A DNA stretch of 64,000 nucleotides, from contig NC_044498.1 of NCBI RefSeq assembly GCF_902362185.1, positions 26,662,065 to 26,726,064 of the forward strand, written 5' to 3'. Origin of the DNA: Chanos chanos. Its lineage: Eukaryota; Chordata; Actinopteri; Gonorynchiformes; Chanidae. Positions within the stretch are counted from its first letter, which is position 1. Each line of letters begins with the position of its first letter. Made by a program: the position numbers and the translations under genes. Positions 27,590 to 40,083 of this stretch are shown piece after piece. The notes beneath the pieces are model-generated. The model saw nothing but the letters and a program-made list of their open reading frames with translations, was not told the origin of the DNA and did not search any database.

Positions 27590-29216
27590 TTCGCATACGT
27601 TGAATACCCTTAAGTATACTTAAATATACCTGAAGTATATTTGAAGTATCCAAAGAATAATGAAAGTATGTTTTTAATTTAATGTATTTTAATCACATGC
27701 ACTTTAAGTATACTTTAATGTTTTCAAAAAGTATGTTTTAAATTACTACATTGATTGGTGATTGGTGATCTTTTAAAAAAGGGAACTTTGTTATAATGGT
27801 AACTTAAGCACATTTAAATTGTGCTTTAGTGTACTCTGCTTAAATGCACTTTGATTAATTAATTTCCTAATGTGTTAAAGCTTATTTAAACAAATATAAG
27901 TGATCAGTTTTAGTGTGCTTCTAAAACATACATTAAAAGACAACATATTTTCAATTTAACTTTTAATTTTGGGGAAATATTTAATAAATCTTTTGTTTTC
28001 CTGTTTTGGTTTTTTGTTTGCCTGGGGCAACTTGTAATCCATTGTCCAAACAGGTTTAGATCATATTTCTGCATTGTTTTGAATAAATTGTTTTTGATGG
28101 AGAGCTTTTGCTTAATTTGTTTTTTCCATTCACTTTTTACTCGTTTTATGTCATACATACACTTGAACTCTACGACTGAATGGATTTGTTGTGCATTTTA
28201 TTTGAAGCAAAGCAGGTAAAAAGGTGGTCTTTAGACCAGTGTACTTAATTGCCATTATATTGTACCTAATTTTAATACCAGAAAGACAATGGATTTGAGC
28301 AGTGACTCAGTGTACCATGACTACTAACATACTATTTATGTCTTTAAGTGTACTAAAGTACTCAAAGGGGAATACTGTAGCGTGTTGGAGGCAGATGGGC
28401 GGAGCTTCCCAGCGTGCCTTGGGGTTCTTAGCCCCAGTTCTTTATTGTTCACTTTATGTGTCCATTTGTGTCTAGTAGAAGTATATGTGTATCGTTCATC
28501 ATCCAGTTTTTTGTATTGATTAATTCGTGTGATAGATGAACGTTATCTGTGCATAACTGTCCTCACAAATGATGTACTTCTCTTCCTACCATATTAGAGG
28601 TACAGTCTGTCACTCTCTGATGGAAACTACTGTCAAACAATAAATGGTTTACATATGAGGGCAAATGCTGTATTGGCACTCTGAGAGAAATGTGGCACAA
28701 TATCATAAGCCGAATTGTTAGGTTAGGAGAACAATGTATCAGTGTACATATATGAAACTTGTTGCTTGGAAACACTTGTGAGCTCAAAAACATACTTCTG
28801 TCCTACTTTAGTGATACATAATTGCATTTGTAGTCTTTCAGTGGCTTTTAAATGTAATACAAACACAATTAAGTTGTAGTTCAGTATATATACCTTTTTT
28901 AACACTTCCCAAAAGTATTTTGAAAGAGTACTACAACTACACTTATTTGATATTCCTGAAGTACATACTTAATTGTTTTTTAGTACAACTTAAGGGTCCC
29001 AAAATAACATATTAAAGTAGTGCTCAGTGTATTTAATCTGTATTAGAATTTGAATCAAATATAACTTAAATATACTTAAGTTCAAATACATTGTTCCAAA
29101 ATATTACATTTAGTACACTCTGAAGTGTGATTAGAATGTGGGCATTAATTGTACACTTTTTAAGAAAATGTGCACTTCTCCAAAGTGCACTTTAGTACAC
29201 TTTTTGCACAGGGGTA
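27590..29216. repeat. AT-rich interspersed-repeat block, likely degraded non-autonomous DNA transposon
   Basis: The block is dense in small palindromes of AAGTATACTT type on both flanks (for example AAGTATACTTAAATATACC near 27611 and ACTTAAATATACTTAAGTTC near 29062). It ends in a run rich in AAGTGCACTTTAGTACACTTT. The inward-facing AAGT/ACTT-rich flanks recall long-TIR MITE-like or foldback elements of fish, but I could not align clean terminal inverted repeats or a target-site duplication. No transposase ORF is present. The family is not assigned and the limits are approximate. Confidence 0.45.
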
Positions 29217-32200
29217 GTTATCCCCTATGCAAATGTTTGGTGGTCATGGAAGCTGCTAAGAAATGATGTATCTGATTTAAAACCATCAGAGGGCAACTGG
29301 TTGATAAAGTAGTAAACTTCTCAGAGTAAAACGTTTAACTGTAGAATGATTCGTCTGACAGAGCTGATTGAAATTAGTCAGTTATTTCATCTGCTGATAA
29401 CAGATAACAATAATTATTTGTGCAAATGTTGTTAGCAAATCTGCCATTGTCCCTTTCAATTGTGATCCAGTGAGTTCTGGTGGAGTTTCCTGCAGTTGTC
29501 AGTGGACCAGGGAAGAGCAGTCCGTCTTACTGTTCAGGGTTCTCTTGCTCTCCTGCTGAGAGGGAACGCATCACTCCTCACTCATATGTTACCCACATTA
29601 GCTTACATCAGGACAGCTTCAATCCTCCACCCTGGGTTTTATGGCCTTGTTTGTTTTGGTTGGAAGCTCTAGGAGACCTGGCTCTGAGCATGGGGGCCAC
29701 AGTAGAGACGCACATCCTTTCCATCTGAGTAGCAGTCCATACAAACACACACAACACCACTGGCCCAGGCTTCCGACGCACATGGGGTGTGTGCACGTGT
29801 GTGTGTGGTCCTCACGCAGTCTGTCAGCTAAAACCTATGTTATGTTGAGCACTAGTGTTAAGTATAGCTGACAGAAGCCATTGTGTATTGCAGGTCCAGA
29901 TCTAGAGAAATGCTACTCATCTCTATCTAAACATGGAGGTAATGGGGCAGCCAGTGCAGGTCTGGCATGTACTCGGCCAAACAGTGAAAAGATTGCCCAG
30001 TGGAGCCCATGGTACACTCCAGCTCCGACAAGCAAATCTACAATCATTTCAGCCAAGTTTCCCCCACTGTGTTCATTAACTCGGACGATTAGTGGCTAAG
30101 TGAGTTTATACTGTTGCCAATTACAAAATTTCCCCCAGATATCAACATCACAGCTGGAATCTGTGTCATCACAACAAAGTCATTTGGCACCTGGTTTGAA
30201 GCCTCACTGGATAGAGCTGATCTGAAACCACAAAAACAGGCTCAGTTGCTTTCAGTCTCTGGCTTTGTACTGAGAGTGAACCTAATCCTTCATGGCCAGT
30301 AAGTGTATGTGGTGAACACCATCCAAACTATATAAATATATATACAGCTGCCAGCAGCAGTTTTAGCATTGGGCAGAGTGGCAAGAACATTGGTGAAAAC
30401 ATTGGACCTGCTGCACTGTGCTGACTCATGACTTACTGCATTAGAAGCAATTTGCTTACACTACAAAGATATTTGGTGTTACCTTACTGTTTGGTATTGC
30501 TGGGGCCAGCTTTCAGTGAGCCGAGCCACATTTGGTTTCTCTGAGGCAATGACTGGGTCATGCTGTGAGCTGGTTCCATGACTAGTTCTTTCCTATAAAC
30601 ACCACTCGGACTGGAACCATCAGCCTAAATGGGGACATCTGAGGTGACAACGTGAGTTTACAGCCTGGATCTGAGCACTGCCAGGATGGGAACAGAATGA
30701 CTCCTTTCTTTTCTATCAGCACACATTGCCCTCTCTGTTCTGTGGCTTTGTGTGTGTGGAGGAGTGAGCTTCAAGACAATGCTACTTAGCAGGCTCTGGA
30801 TCTCAGGACATGGACTTGTCTTTGATTTGAGGTATAGAATATGTCAGCTTCCCTCACATGCACCACCTCTGTGTGCTATCTTAAAGGAGAATAGAATTTA
30901 AGACATTTTCCAGATGAAGAGTTTTGAGGCGAAGAATCAAATGGTGTTTGAAGTGAAGGGCATTTGTTTGAGCTGGTGTGTTTTTCATGCAGTAAAAGTG
31001 AATCCACTGTGACAGCGCTGGCACTGGGCCGCAGAGGAGAGCAGTCTCGCACTGTCCTGAGACTTGTGACTGAGGCAGTTAGGGCGCTTTTTCATGTGCG
31101 TTCACTGACCTCAGTCTTTCCTGTAAAGCCTTTCAAATTACACATACTCCACCCAGAATTTGCCCCAGACAGTAACTAATTAACCAGGATATTTCATAGG
31201 CTTTAAAAAGAACATTAGGAAACAGCAATAGATGTTAGTCTTACTCTCATCCAATTTTCCAAATAAACATATTGCTGACCCCTCCCACACTTGAGGACAG
31301 AGTAGAGACTGACCAACACAGAAATCTTTAAATATGCACAAATAATTCAAACCCTCAGAGTGACTATATGATCTGCAACAGAGAAACAAACAAGAATCTC
31401 AGCACGTGAATCTCTGTAAGAATGTTTTTGACCAGTAACATGCCAACACTTTATGTCTGTCCAGAAATACAGGGCAAGAAAGAGCAATTTTCAAAACAAA
31501 CAAAAATCAATCCTGCCCCTGGAGGTGCATAACATTTTACATCTGTCTCTTCTCTAACACTCCTGTGAACCCTCCTCAGTTCTGTATCACTTCCATGCTG
31601 AATCAGGCGTGTTAGAGCAGGGACAGATCTGAACTGTACAGAGCTCCGGTCCTGCAGGACTGACAAACATAACAGTCATGGTCAACCCAGTTCTGCCATC
31701 TGGTGGTACTGCAGCTACAGTGCATCCTCAGAAAAAACAAAACAAACAAAAAAAAACAATAACCTGTACCAGACAGATATGTTACTCTCTGCCATGGGAA
31801 ATGTTTAAAAATAGGTCAATCTTATTACTAGACCATTTGTTTCTCATTTAAGCCTATCATATTAGTCAATACAGGTTGTTAAACACATAGAGTTAACAGG
31901 AATGCAAAAAGTCAGAGTGGGTAAGAGTATTTTAAATACATACACATATAAAACCAGTGTAAGTTAGCTGTGGTTTTCCGTCCTTTATTTGACTGGTTCA
32001 GAAGCTGTTTCTACACTAGACCAATACTGTGATGTGCAAACCAACCCAGACTTCCTGTGAGATTCCTGCTTGTGCCAGCTGTCTCACACGGCCATCACCA
32101 GCAGAGAGCTGGGCTCTGTTCTGCACTGCGTGTGTTTGTGTCAGTGTGTAAGAGGAAAACACAGTTTTGGGCAGAGAAAAGCACTTTTTAAACAAGACAC

Positions 32201-32511
32201 CTAGGTGCATGGATTTTTTCATTCACATTTCAATCAAATCGTTAGTCATTCACACCACGGCATTAATATCAAATAGTTCAAGAAACCTCAAGAAACTACA
32301 AAAAAAAAAGGTTTCACCATCCCATGGTGACTGAGTAGTAATTCTCTAATAAGAATGCACCTCATCTCTCCTGTTGGACAGTGATGCCTGACGGCCTGTT
32401 TGAGACAGCTATCTAACTAAGACATTTTCATTAGAGCCATAAGAAAACATGTTAGGACATCTCAGACAGAACAGATTAAACAGCCAAGACAAGTGTAGTG
32501 CAGGGTATGTT

Positions 32512-32517
32512 TTTATT
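32512..32517 (-). terminator. ccdc25: Candidate poly(A) signal of ccdc25
   Basis: AATAAA on the minus strand (TTTATT on the plus strand), about 520 bp past the ccdc25 stop codon. The stretch 32518-33037 would be the 3' UTR and shows no coding character. A more distal signal is possible. Confidence 0.45.
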
Positions 32518-33037
32518 GTATGTGTCCACCCCTGAAAAGCATTATCCAGACACTGAAACTCAAACAATATGAGCTAGTCTCACCAAGGCCTCAGCACCAT
32601 ATAGTCCTCCCACAGCCTCAAAGAGCCAAACATTAACAAAGTTCAAAATCATCAAATCCATGGAAAATCAATGGAAATGTCTAAACTAAGACAAATGCAC
32701 AGGGAAACAATGCAGACCTTTGAGGCCACATGCAGCTTTTCAGAACAACCCTGACTCAGAGGATGCAATCACAAGTGTTGTGTCAGGAACCTTTGCTCTA
32801 ATCGTGTCTTTTTTTCTCCTCTTCTACCGCAGTGCAGTGAAGTGCTGGTTGGTTCTGTTGCACAGTGATGGTCCCAACACCGCAGGCTGCTGGCACATGT
32901 ACCGTGCCAAACACACAGGAAGCTGGGAAATGCATGTACAGACAGGTCCAGTGTACACAGGTTCGTCCTTTCGGATATGTACCAATCATATTTGGGGAAC
33001 ACTGGGAGATCTTGGTGTGCCTAATATAACAGCTCAT

Positions 33038-35346
33038 TTACATGAAGTCATCAGAATCATATCCTTCCTGCAAAAGGCAAAAATTGCTTTTAAAATAAAG
33101 TTTAAAAATTAAGCCTAAACAACTACAAAACAATGACTTTTCCATTATACATTAGGCATGCGGAAAAATGTGGCTGCATCTCAAGGTGTGTGGATGTACA
33201 ATTTATTTATTTAAATAACGCATATTATTGGGACCTGTTACCTCATTTGTTGTCATGTTATCACTTTTCATGAGTGAAGAATAACTCCTATGACGAGTAA
33301 AAAAAAAAGACAAGGGTTATTTTACTCTGAGCAAACAGAACATGGAACGTTTTTCTAAGATCTGATCACGTTTCCAGCATACCTCAGTTCCTCCATCTCT
33401 TTTTTCCTCTTCATTTCTTCTTTCTCTCTTCTCTTCTGTTCTTGAATCTGAGCTTTCTTCTCATTTCTCTCCTCCCTGTCCCGAGACTCTTTTTCTGCGG
33501 CCAGATCAGGGTAGCGCTCCTCTTTTGTTTTTTCTAACCGGTTAATGATTTCATTGATTTTCTTCTCCACGGCCACGATTTTTACCTGATGATAATAAAG
33601 CGTTTTTTTTAAGTTTGGTTACACTGTAAATAACTATTGTCTGTGTGAATAGCATACTTGAGTGTCTCATTTTAAAACAAACAAACAAACAAAAAACTCT
33701 AAAAGGAGGAGTTTTAAAACACTATTCTGGGTCTGAAGTGTACTGATGACATTTCCCAACTGCTCGTTGTTTTAAAATAATTCTTGTGTAGTTTCATTTG
33801 GTGTAAGATTAGATTCAGTTGACTCAAATGTATTTATACACTTATCCACATGGGTCTCCTGACTGAAGGGTATAATTTAATCACATCATCTTAAAACTAA
33901 ACTCAGTCTCATTTGATTATTCTAATACTACTGCAGACTGCCCCAGTCTGAGCCTGCACCTCTGTGTCCCACTCAAGCCACAGTCCTGCAGGCCTACAGA
34001 GAGCCACTCTCCTTCACCAAGCCCCACGACTCACGTCTTTCTGTCGATGAAACCCGATCTGACCCACATCCATGTCTCCAGTCTTCTTAAGGTTGCTCCA
34101 TGGTGTGTAAACAACATTTATGTTGTTCATTTTGCAACCTGTTAACAACAGTTCAACCATTCAATCAACAATTCAACCCTCAGTCTTAGATTCTTTACCA
34201 GAGGAATAACTGTGCCTGCTCACCTTGAATGCTGTTGTTTTTCACAAGCTGTGCACAATCAATCAGGACTTCTTTGGGTATGTCCTCAATTGTCTTACCC
34301 TGTTTATGACATTTGTGTTAAAGAGACAGAGAAAGAAAAGAAACACAGATTAATCTGTGACCAGATCATGGTCTTAGCACACTGTTGTGTGTAACAGTCT
34401 TCATCCATGACACTCATACTAGCCCTGGCCATGCACAGTGATTCCTAAGGGATGGAACAGAGTGACTGGGACTGTTACCTTGGGCATTCTCAGGTACACA
34501 TGGGCAGAGGACAGCTTATCCACATGAAACCTGTAGACACGTAATATTAACTCAGTTATAGCACTGAAACATTATTAAAACATGGCCTACACAGTAAGGC
34601 CACGATATTAAAACATGTCTTACACCGTAGGGCCAACCTGCTGCCTCTCCATAAAGCCCTTACCATATGTCCTCTGGCCAGCCGTGCTTTATGAGATCTT
34701 CATCTGAGGAGGGGAAAAGCAATGGGTTAGTCAATGTGAGTCAAACGTTTGCTTTGACTAATCACGGAACTTACTGGACACTTACTTTCATATTTGTCTT
34801 TACCCATGTAGATGGTGTAGGGCGGCGTGACAACTGTGGAAAAAAGGAGACCGTGCCGTAAATGCATCGTCACGAATGAACAAAAGTCAAGAGAAATGAA
34901 AGGTCACCACGAGCTTCAAGTAACAGCACCGCTGATGAACAGCTTACAGCGTCCGAAAAAGAGAGTAAAACCTACAGATACTATGTACAGATTACCCAAT
35001 TTACGCATGGGCTCGTTAACCTGACGACACCTGTAACAGCTAAACGACCAGACAAACAGATGATAAGAAACTAGCGCACAGTACGAACCCCGAGTCTGAG
35101 CTAGACGTTTACTTACTACCAACGCTTAAGTGTTCGTATTGTCATGTAACTTGTGATGCACAATCTCTGTTACAGGCCACTGTTAAATTAATGTCTTCCT
35201 TGTGTGTGTTATCCTTACAAGACCCACTGTCGGTCTTTTGTGTTTTTGGGACAGCACGAGCTTCATGTGTTTGTTAACTGAGTGTGGTTAGCGTAGATGC
35301 TAGCGACTCACCGGCGCTGGTAAAGTAAAAAACCATCTTAAAACAA
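33038..35346 (-). CDS. ccdc25: Coiled-coil domain-containing protein 25 (CCDC25)
   Basis: Nine exons on the minus strand, in transcript order: 35346-35322, 34833-34786, 34703-34664, 34530-34479, 34299-34224, 34138-34035, 33585-33383, 33287-33242, 33067-33038. All junctions are GT-AG; the sum is 624 nt, encoding 207 aa (human 208). It starts [20 protein letters not shown]. The N-terminal NFACT-R/DUF814-type domain covers about 1-120 ([28 protein letters not shown]). A highly charged coiled coil covers about 125-185 ([20 protein letters not shown]), and it ends YDSDDFM. Human CCDC25 has been reported as a membrane sensor of neutrophil extracellular trap DNA; the domain itself is related to ribosome-quality-control NFACT proteins. 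Which role applies here is not visible. The first coding exon is 25 nt and the last 30 nt, so both are easy to miss. The gene is head to head with esco2. Confidence 0.95.
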
Positions 35347-36580
35347 AGTTTGAAACCTCAAACCAAGAACTCGAATTTAAAATTAAGAGCGTGGAGAAAT
35401 GACTTAAAATAGTTAGTGTACTAAACTAAAGTTATAGTGATCATTAGTTTCTAACACACAATTTCAACATGTTTACCGTGTCTTCTAACGTGAACATTTA
35501 TCTGACACGGGAAGTGATAAAAAGACAGCTGACCGGAAGATGAAGAGAAGCAGTTTCCGTGACTTCCAAGTGCACACAGCTCCATAGCAACAAGACAATT
35601 TTCACGGAAAGGTCCAACCAACACTCCCGATTTGCTGCTCAAACTTGGCTGGTTTGAACCACAGTTATCATTGAATTTCTTTGTGAACACAAACGCCATC
35701 AACAAAGAATCTATGACTGCGGTGAAAGACATCAAATGATCAAACCATTCACCACATGACAGACAACCATACCTTTGACGGAACACTTGTTGGACCTTTT
35801 CGGTAACACCCCCAAAATCGTTGTACAACTTTTAGCGCGCGATTCAAAACAGACTTGCAAAACGCGCGTAGACGTGTTCGGGTTGGTAGTCGCGGATTTC
35901 TGCATTCGACAGCCGGTGTATTCGGCATTAGGTAAGCTTTGTTCTTTGTGCCTCATTGTGTATCCTCATATGCTCTATGTGTGGCTTGCTGAAATATGTA
36001 CGGACAGCTGGCTTGCCTTTCTGTTCTTTAGTTTTATTTCACCTCCCTTGGCGCTAGTAGTTACCGTGACCATAAGACAATCGTGGAGGGAGCGGGAAGT
36101 TACTCACGAGTGGTGAATAAACAAGTTTAGTTGACACGAATAATGTTATTAGGTTCGCTGTTGTCTACAAGTACAATGGTGAATTCTGTTTATCTAACGA
36201 ATTAATTCTATTATATCCTTATTTGCAACCAGCATGAGGTGACAGTGTAAAGCAAACAGATGTTGTGCTTAAAATGTACAAGTTATCGAGATAATGTTGG
36301 CTAGTGTTGTCTGGCACTAAATTTCGGAAGAATAATGTTCGCCTCATGTTTTCTCTCCACATTGTATCTCCCACTCGTGCAACGGGAACGACTGACCTAA
36401 GTTATGAGTGTCGGCTCACCGGTAGTGTGTATTGGGTAGTTTAATCGTCAACACACAACTTAAAATAATAGTAATGAAAAATATAATCACACTAATCTCT
36501 CAGAGCATGTGATGGGTCGGCCGTTCTGCGAGTTAATGATAATTTATAAAAGCTCAACTTTCATACAGATTTCGCGCGAA
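35347..36580. promoter_or_regulatory. Divergent promoter region of ccdc25 and esco2
   Basis: About 1.4 kb separates the two divergent start codons. It is richer in CpG than the surroundings (for example near 35830-35880 and 36560-36600). An ETS-type CCGGAAG lies at 35533-35539 and a related CGGGAAGTG near 35510, on the ccdc25 side. The E2F palindrome at 36570-36581 lies on the esco2 side. The layout suggests two separate start regions rather than one shared core promoter. No convincing gene lies between; a 113-codon ORF at 35775-36116 has no recognisable similarity. Confidence 0.55.
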
Positions 36581-36581
36581 A
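36570..36581. promoter_or_regulatory. esco2: Perfect E2F palindrome upstream of esco2
   Basis: TTTCGCGCGAAA reads the same on both strands and contains the E2F consensus TTTSSCGC in each direction. It lies 202 bp upstream of the esco2 start codon. Just downstream, GATG/GTAACG (donor at 36634) could end a short non-coding exon that splices to the acceptor TTGGCAG at 36780. That would place the site tightly upstream of transcription start. S-phase expression of ESCO2 is established; direct E2F control here is inference. Confidence 0.6.
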
Positions 36582-36782
36582 CAGAATTATCCTAGCATTC
36601 CCGTGCTCTGAACTCAGTTGGGTCAAGTGGATGGTAACGTCTGTCTTTGCAGGCTAATATTTGTAGATTGCTTTGAAAAGTACATCGAATTTAAATGATT
36701 TATTTTTGCCAGATCGATTTCTGTATATGTTCGAGCGAGTCTTTAAAGTAAACCAGTGTCGTCTTTTGTGTGTTGGCAGCTC

Positions 36783-39700
36783 ATGAAAATGCTCTCAAAC
36801 TGTTCAATAAAGAAAAGGAAACCCGTGTCTCCTGCCTCTGAGGGGTAAGAAAGACTTTATATAGTTAACTACAAGACTCTCTCAACACCTCTCCTTTTCT
36901 TTAGATAGTTAACTACAAGACTCTCTCAACACCTTTCCTTTTCTTTTATGAATTATTACCTCTGTGCATTTGTTGACGCTGTATTTCATTCTGACTCCAG
37001 TAACCCAGCAAAGAAGCTGTTCCTAAATATGACTAATTCACCACCTAGGAAATCTCCTCGTTTGGCTCCCACTTTGGAAAACATGACAGAGGGATGGCGA
37101 GAAAAGGAAAACTGCTTGGCTCCTCTGAAATTACCCTGGACACAGGATGGCAAGGAGAACCAACCAAGGACACCCAAAAAGAAGTCCAAGATCACTACAC
37201 TTGAGTCTCCCCCAAAAAGGACCTCCCCATTGAAAGCACCGGTGACTGGGTCTTTCTACAGCAAGCAGAAACCACTTTACCTCACACCACTGGAGCGCAA
37301 GCTTCTGAGAGAGACCAAATCATCACTACCAGGTCAGAACCAGGATCAGTCCAACTCCTCACAGTCTGTGACAAAGCCAGCAAAGAACAAAGTGAGAAGG
37401 CACAGAAAGGCAGCTGGTGTCAGTGGGCAGAAATCTAACTTAAAGAGTTACTTCATCTCAAAGCCAAACGGCAGTAATTCTTCCAAGACAAAGCCAGGCA
37501 ACTCCCTGATGAAGAACAGTGAGCCAAAGAAATATCCGTCTTTGACATTCAGTAGCTTAAAATCCAAGAGTAAGCCCAGGATTGTTGTGGGAGCTGCTTT
37601 CTTCAGCACTGGTAAAAAGCCCACCACTATGTACAAGAAAACAGCACAGAAATCTGCAAAGACAAAACAAGGTCCAAGCTACGAAAAACCTAAATATCAG
37701 AAATCATTGAAAGAGAAAGAGGCTGAAGCAGAGCACAGAGAGAAGAAAACAGAGGAAGGTCTGCAGCTGCCCACCAAAGCTGCGGACCAGGAGCAGGCTG
37801 ACCAAAGAGACAAGCCACTGTTCGGAACTCCTGAACCATTCTCACCGCGGATTTTATCTGATGTGTATGGCATCAATAAGGAACTGAGAGTGGTTCTTGA
37901 CCAGTCTCCATGCCCTGTAAGAGCCTGTCGCTTTGACAGTGGTGAAGAGGTGAGTATAGTAAGGAGCTCTTTGGTTTAGCTGACTTTGATAGTTAAGTGT
38001 GAACTTACATGGTCATTTTCCCCTCCAGTGCTCAAATGAAGAACTGGTGTCTGAGACTGTGCTGGGCCTGAGTGACATTCAGCCCCCAGACGAGGACTGC
38101 AGTCAGAATGAAGGTTTGTCAAACTAAGCTCTCAGCTCATGTAGTCCTTCTACTACACAAAAGCTTACCAATAATTTTTTAAAAGTTTTAAAACAAGAAG
38201 ACTTTGTCTTTCTCCTGTTTTCTTTAGAATTGTCAGCAGTGTATCCCATCTTTGGCTCCAGAAGGTGAGCAAGCATATGTGCACACACACCTCCCAGATC
38301 TCTCTCTGTTCCAACACACCTCACTCAGCTAATTAAAGGCTATCAGATGCATTCTGATACATGATACATTTTTGTTTCTTAAAAAGAGGTGAAAGACAAG
38401 AATGGAAACCTCAGGCACAATGTCACTTTAACTCTGTGTTGTGTTGCAGGTCTCAGAAAAAAGCGTCTCTCTCATCTCCTGTGAGCTGCAGCACCCCCTC
38501 GGCTCTCTCCTGCATCCCGTCCTCCTCAGCCAAGGAGAGGAGTGCCCGCACGAGAAGGGAGCTGAAGAAACAGTCGGACGATCAGCTTGTCATTGTGCGT
38601 TTAAAACAATGCTAATTACAGTGAAAGGATGGTGATGACAGAGTGATGAGGGTTCTTTGTCCCTTGCTGAAGGTCTGTGTGTGAACTCTTGTGTCCCTGC
38701 TCTAGGACGCCGGGCAGAGGCAGTTTGGAGCCACCACGTGCAGCTCGTGTGGCATGCTGTACAGCCCAGACAGTGTGGAGGATAACTTCCAACACACACA
38801 GTTCCACCAGCGCTTCCTCGAAACCATTAAGTTTGTGGTGAGCCTTCAAACTCCTTTCCTCGGGTCTCAGTCATTAAGTCATTTTATTTTAAATTCTGAA
38901 GGGATTAACGTTAAATCCTTTTAACACAGCTCCCCTGCTTGTTTGTTTCCTTTAAGGGCTGGAAGAAGGAGCGAGTGGTGGCAGAATTTTGGGATGGAAA
39001 AATCATTCTTGTCCTCCCTGATGATCCTAAATATGCAACCAGAAAGGTACACCACAGCACGTCTGTGTTACATGGTCTTTCACAAGAGGAATGTGTCAGT
39101 GTCAAGCCTAAACGTTTCTCCAAGTGTGCAGCCTTCAGTATGTCTGCGCTCATGTGTTTCAGGCCGAAGACGTGAGACATATTGCTGACAGTGAGCTGGG
39201 CTTCCAGCAGGTGGCACTGTGCAGCCCTAACTCAGTTAAAACGTACCTGTTTGTGAACAGTGACAGGATGGTGGTGGGGTGCTTGGTGGCTGAGCCCATT
39301 AAACAGGTGTGGTTCTGACATAAGCACACAAGAGGAATATGGTTCACACTCATGCAGAACACACAGTATGATCCTCAGCTGAACATGAGTTACACAGTCT
39401 GTCGTGTTTTGACCTTTGTTTTGCTCATGTGTGGCAGGCCTTCAGGGTGCTCGATCAGCCTGAGAAATCCAAGGACATGAGGAAGGAAGATTTCATGGAC
39501 CGGCACAGGCCGTGGTGCTGCTCCACCCTGCCTGAGAGGGCCCTGTGTGGGGTCAGTCGCATCTGGGTCTTCAGTCTGATGAGAAGGAGGGGCATCGCAA
39601 CACGTCTCCTAGACACTCTCAGGTACCAGCAGAATCTCACGCCTACAGACAGCAACGCTGAATGTTTGACAATGTGAACCTGGTAATGATTTGTGATGTA

Positions 39701-39842
39701 CTTTTTTAGGAACTCGTACATGTACGGAAGCCATCTGACCAAAGAGGAAATCGCCTTCTCAGACCCCACACCTGACGGCCAGCTCTTCGCCACCAAGTAC
39801 TGTGGCACACCCACCTTCCTGGTCTACAACTTTGTTGCTTAA
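36783..39842 (+). CDS. esco2: N-acetyltransferase ESCO2 (establishment of cohesion)
   Basis: Ten coding exons: 36783-36844, 37001-37949, 38029-38113, 38228-38264, 38450-38594, 38706-38837, 38957-39046, 39163-39306, 39438-39622, 39710-39842, all GT-AG. The sum is 1962 nt, encoding 653 aa (human 601). It acetylates the SMC3 head of cohesin in S phase to establish sister-chromatid cohesion in the nucleus. The long basic N-terminal region (1-426, mostly exon 2) holds the conserved PLERKLL box at about 117-123 and [13 protein letters not shown]2H2-type zinc finger follows, with C438, C441, H456 and H460. The acetyltransferase domain spans about 471-653 ([67 protein letters not shown], ending FLVYNFVA). 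Two KEN triplets (about 56-58 and 72-74) are possible APC/C degrons. An ATG two codons downstream of the assigned start (residue 3) is an alternative. Human ESCO2 loss causes Roberts syndrome. Confidence 0.96.
36861..36948 (+). repeat. 44-bp direct duplication in esco2 intron 1
   Basis: 36861-36904 is repeated immediately at 36905-36948 with few differences (both begin ATAGTTAACTACAAGACTCT). The first copy ends in TTTTCTTTAG, an acceptor-like signal. Splicing there would add GGA then TAG in frame, so it would not extend the protein. The high identity suggests a recent duplication. Confidence 0.85.
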
Positions 39843-40083
39843 AGATTTGTTGCTTACATGCAAATGTTCTTTGGTTTGTAAACAGAAAAGAAGATAAGTG
39901 TGTTTTAGTATTTGTTCATAATTGTTTGCTGGTATGTAATTATAAGTTTCCATTGCAGAGGAAAAATAAGACCTTCAGTTCTGATTATATGACTTTTGAA
40001 ACAATATGGAATTGAAGTGATGAAACTGCTGTGACAGTGCAGTGCCTAGCTTTCTGCTCCTCCCGTCAAGATGGGAGGAGGTG

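Larger units (their letters stand above)
17075..32490. other. Gene-poor interval between scara3 and ccdc25
   Basis: About 15 kb without an ORF that resembles a known protein and without a recognisable tRNA or snRNA. ORFs are below about 111 aa and none shows domain structure. It contains a C/A homopolymer junction, a (CTA)n and two CA/GT microsatellites, a palindromic motif cluster near 24.7 kb, and a 1.6-kb AT-rich repeat block, listed separately. lncRNAs or enhancers cannot be excluded. Confidence 0.6.

Noticed and set aside
32720-33112. 130-codon plus-strand ORF over the ccdc25 3' end
   Set aside because: It overlaps the last ccdc25 exon and 3' UTR on the opposite strand and has no recognisable similarity.
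35775-36116. 113-codon ORF between ccdc25 and esco2
   Set aside because: No similarity to any family I know, no splice context, and it lies across the divergent promoter region; most likely chance.
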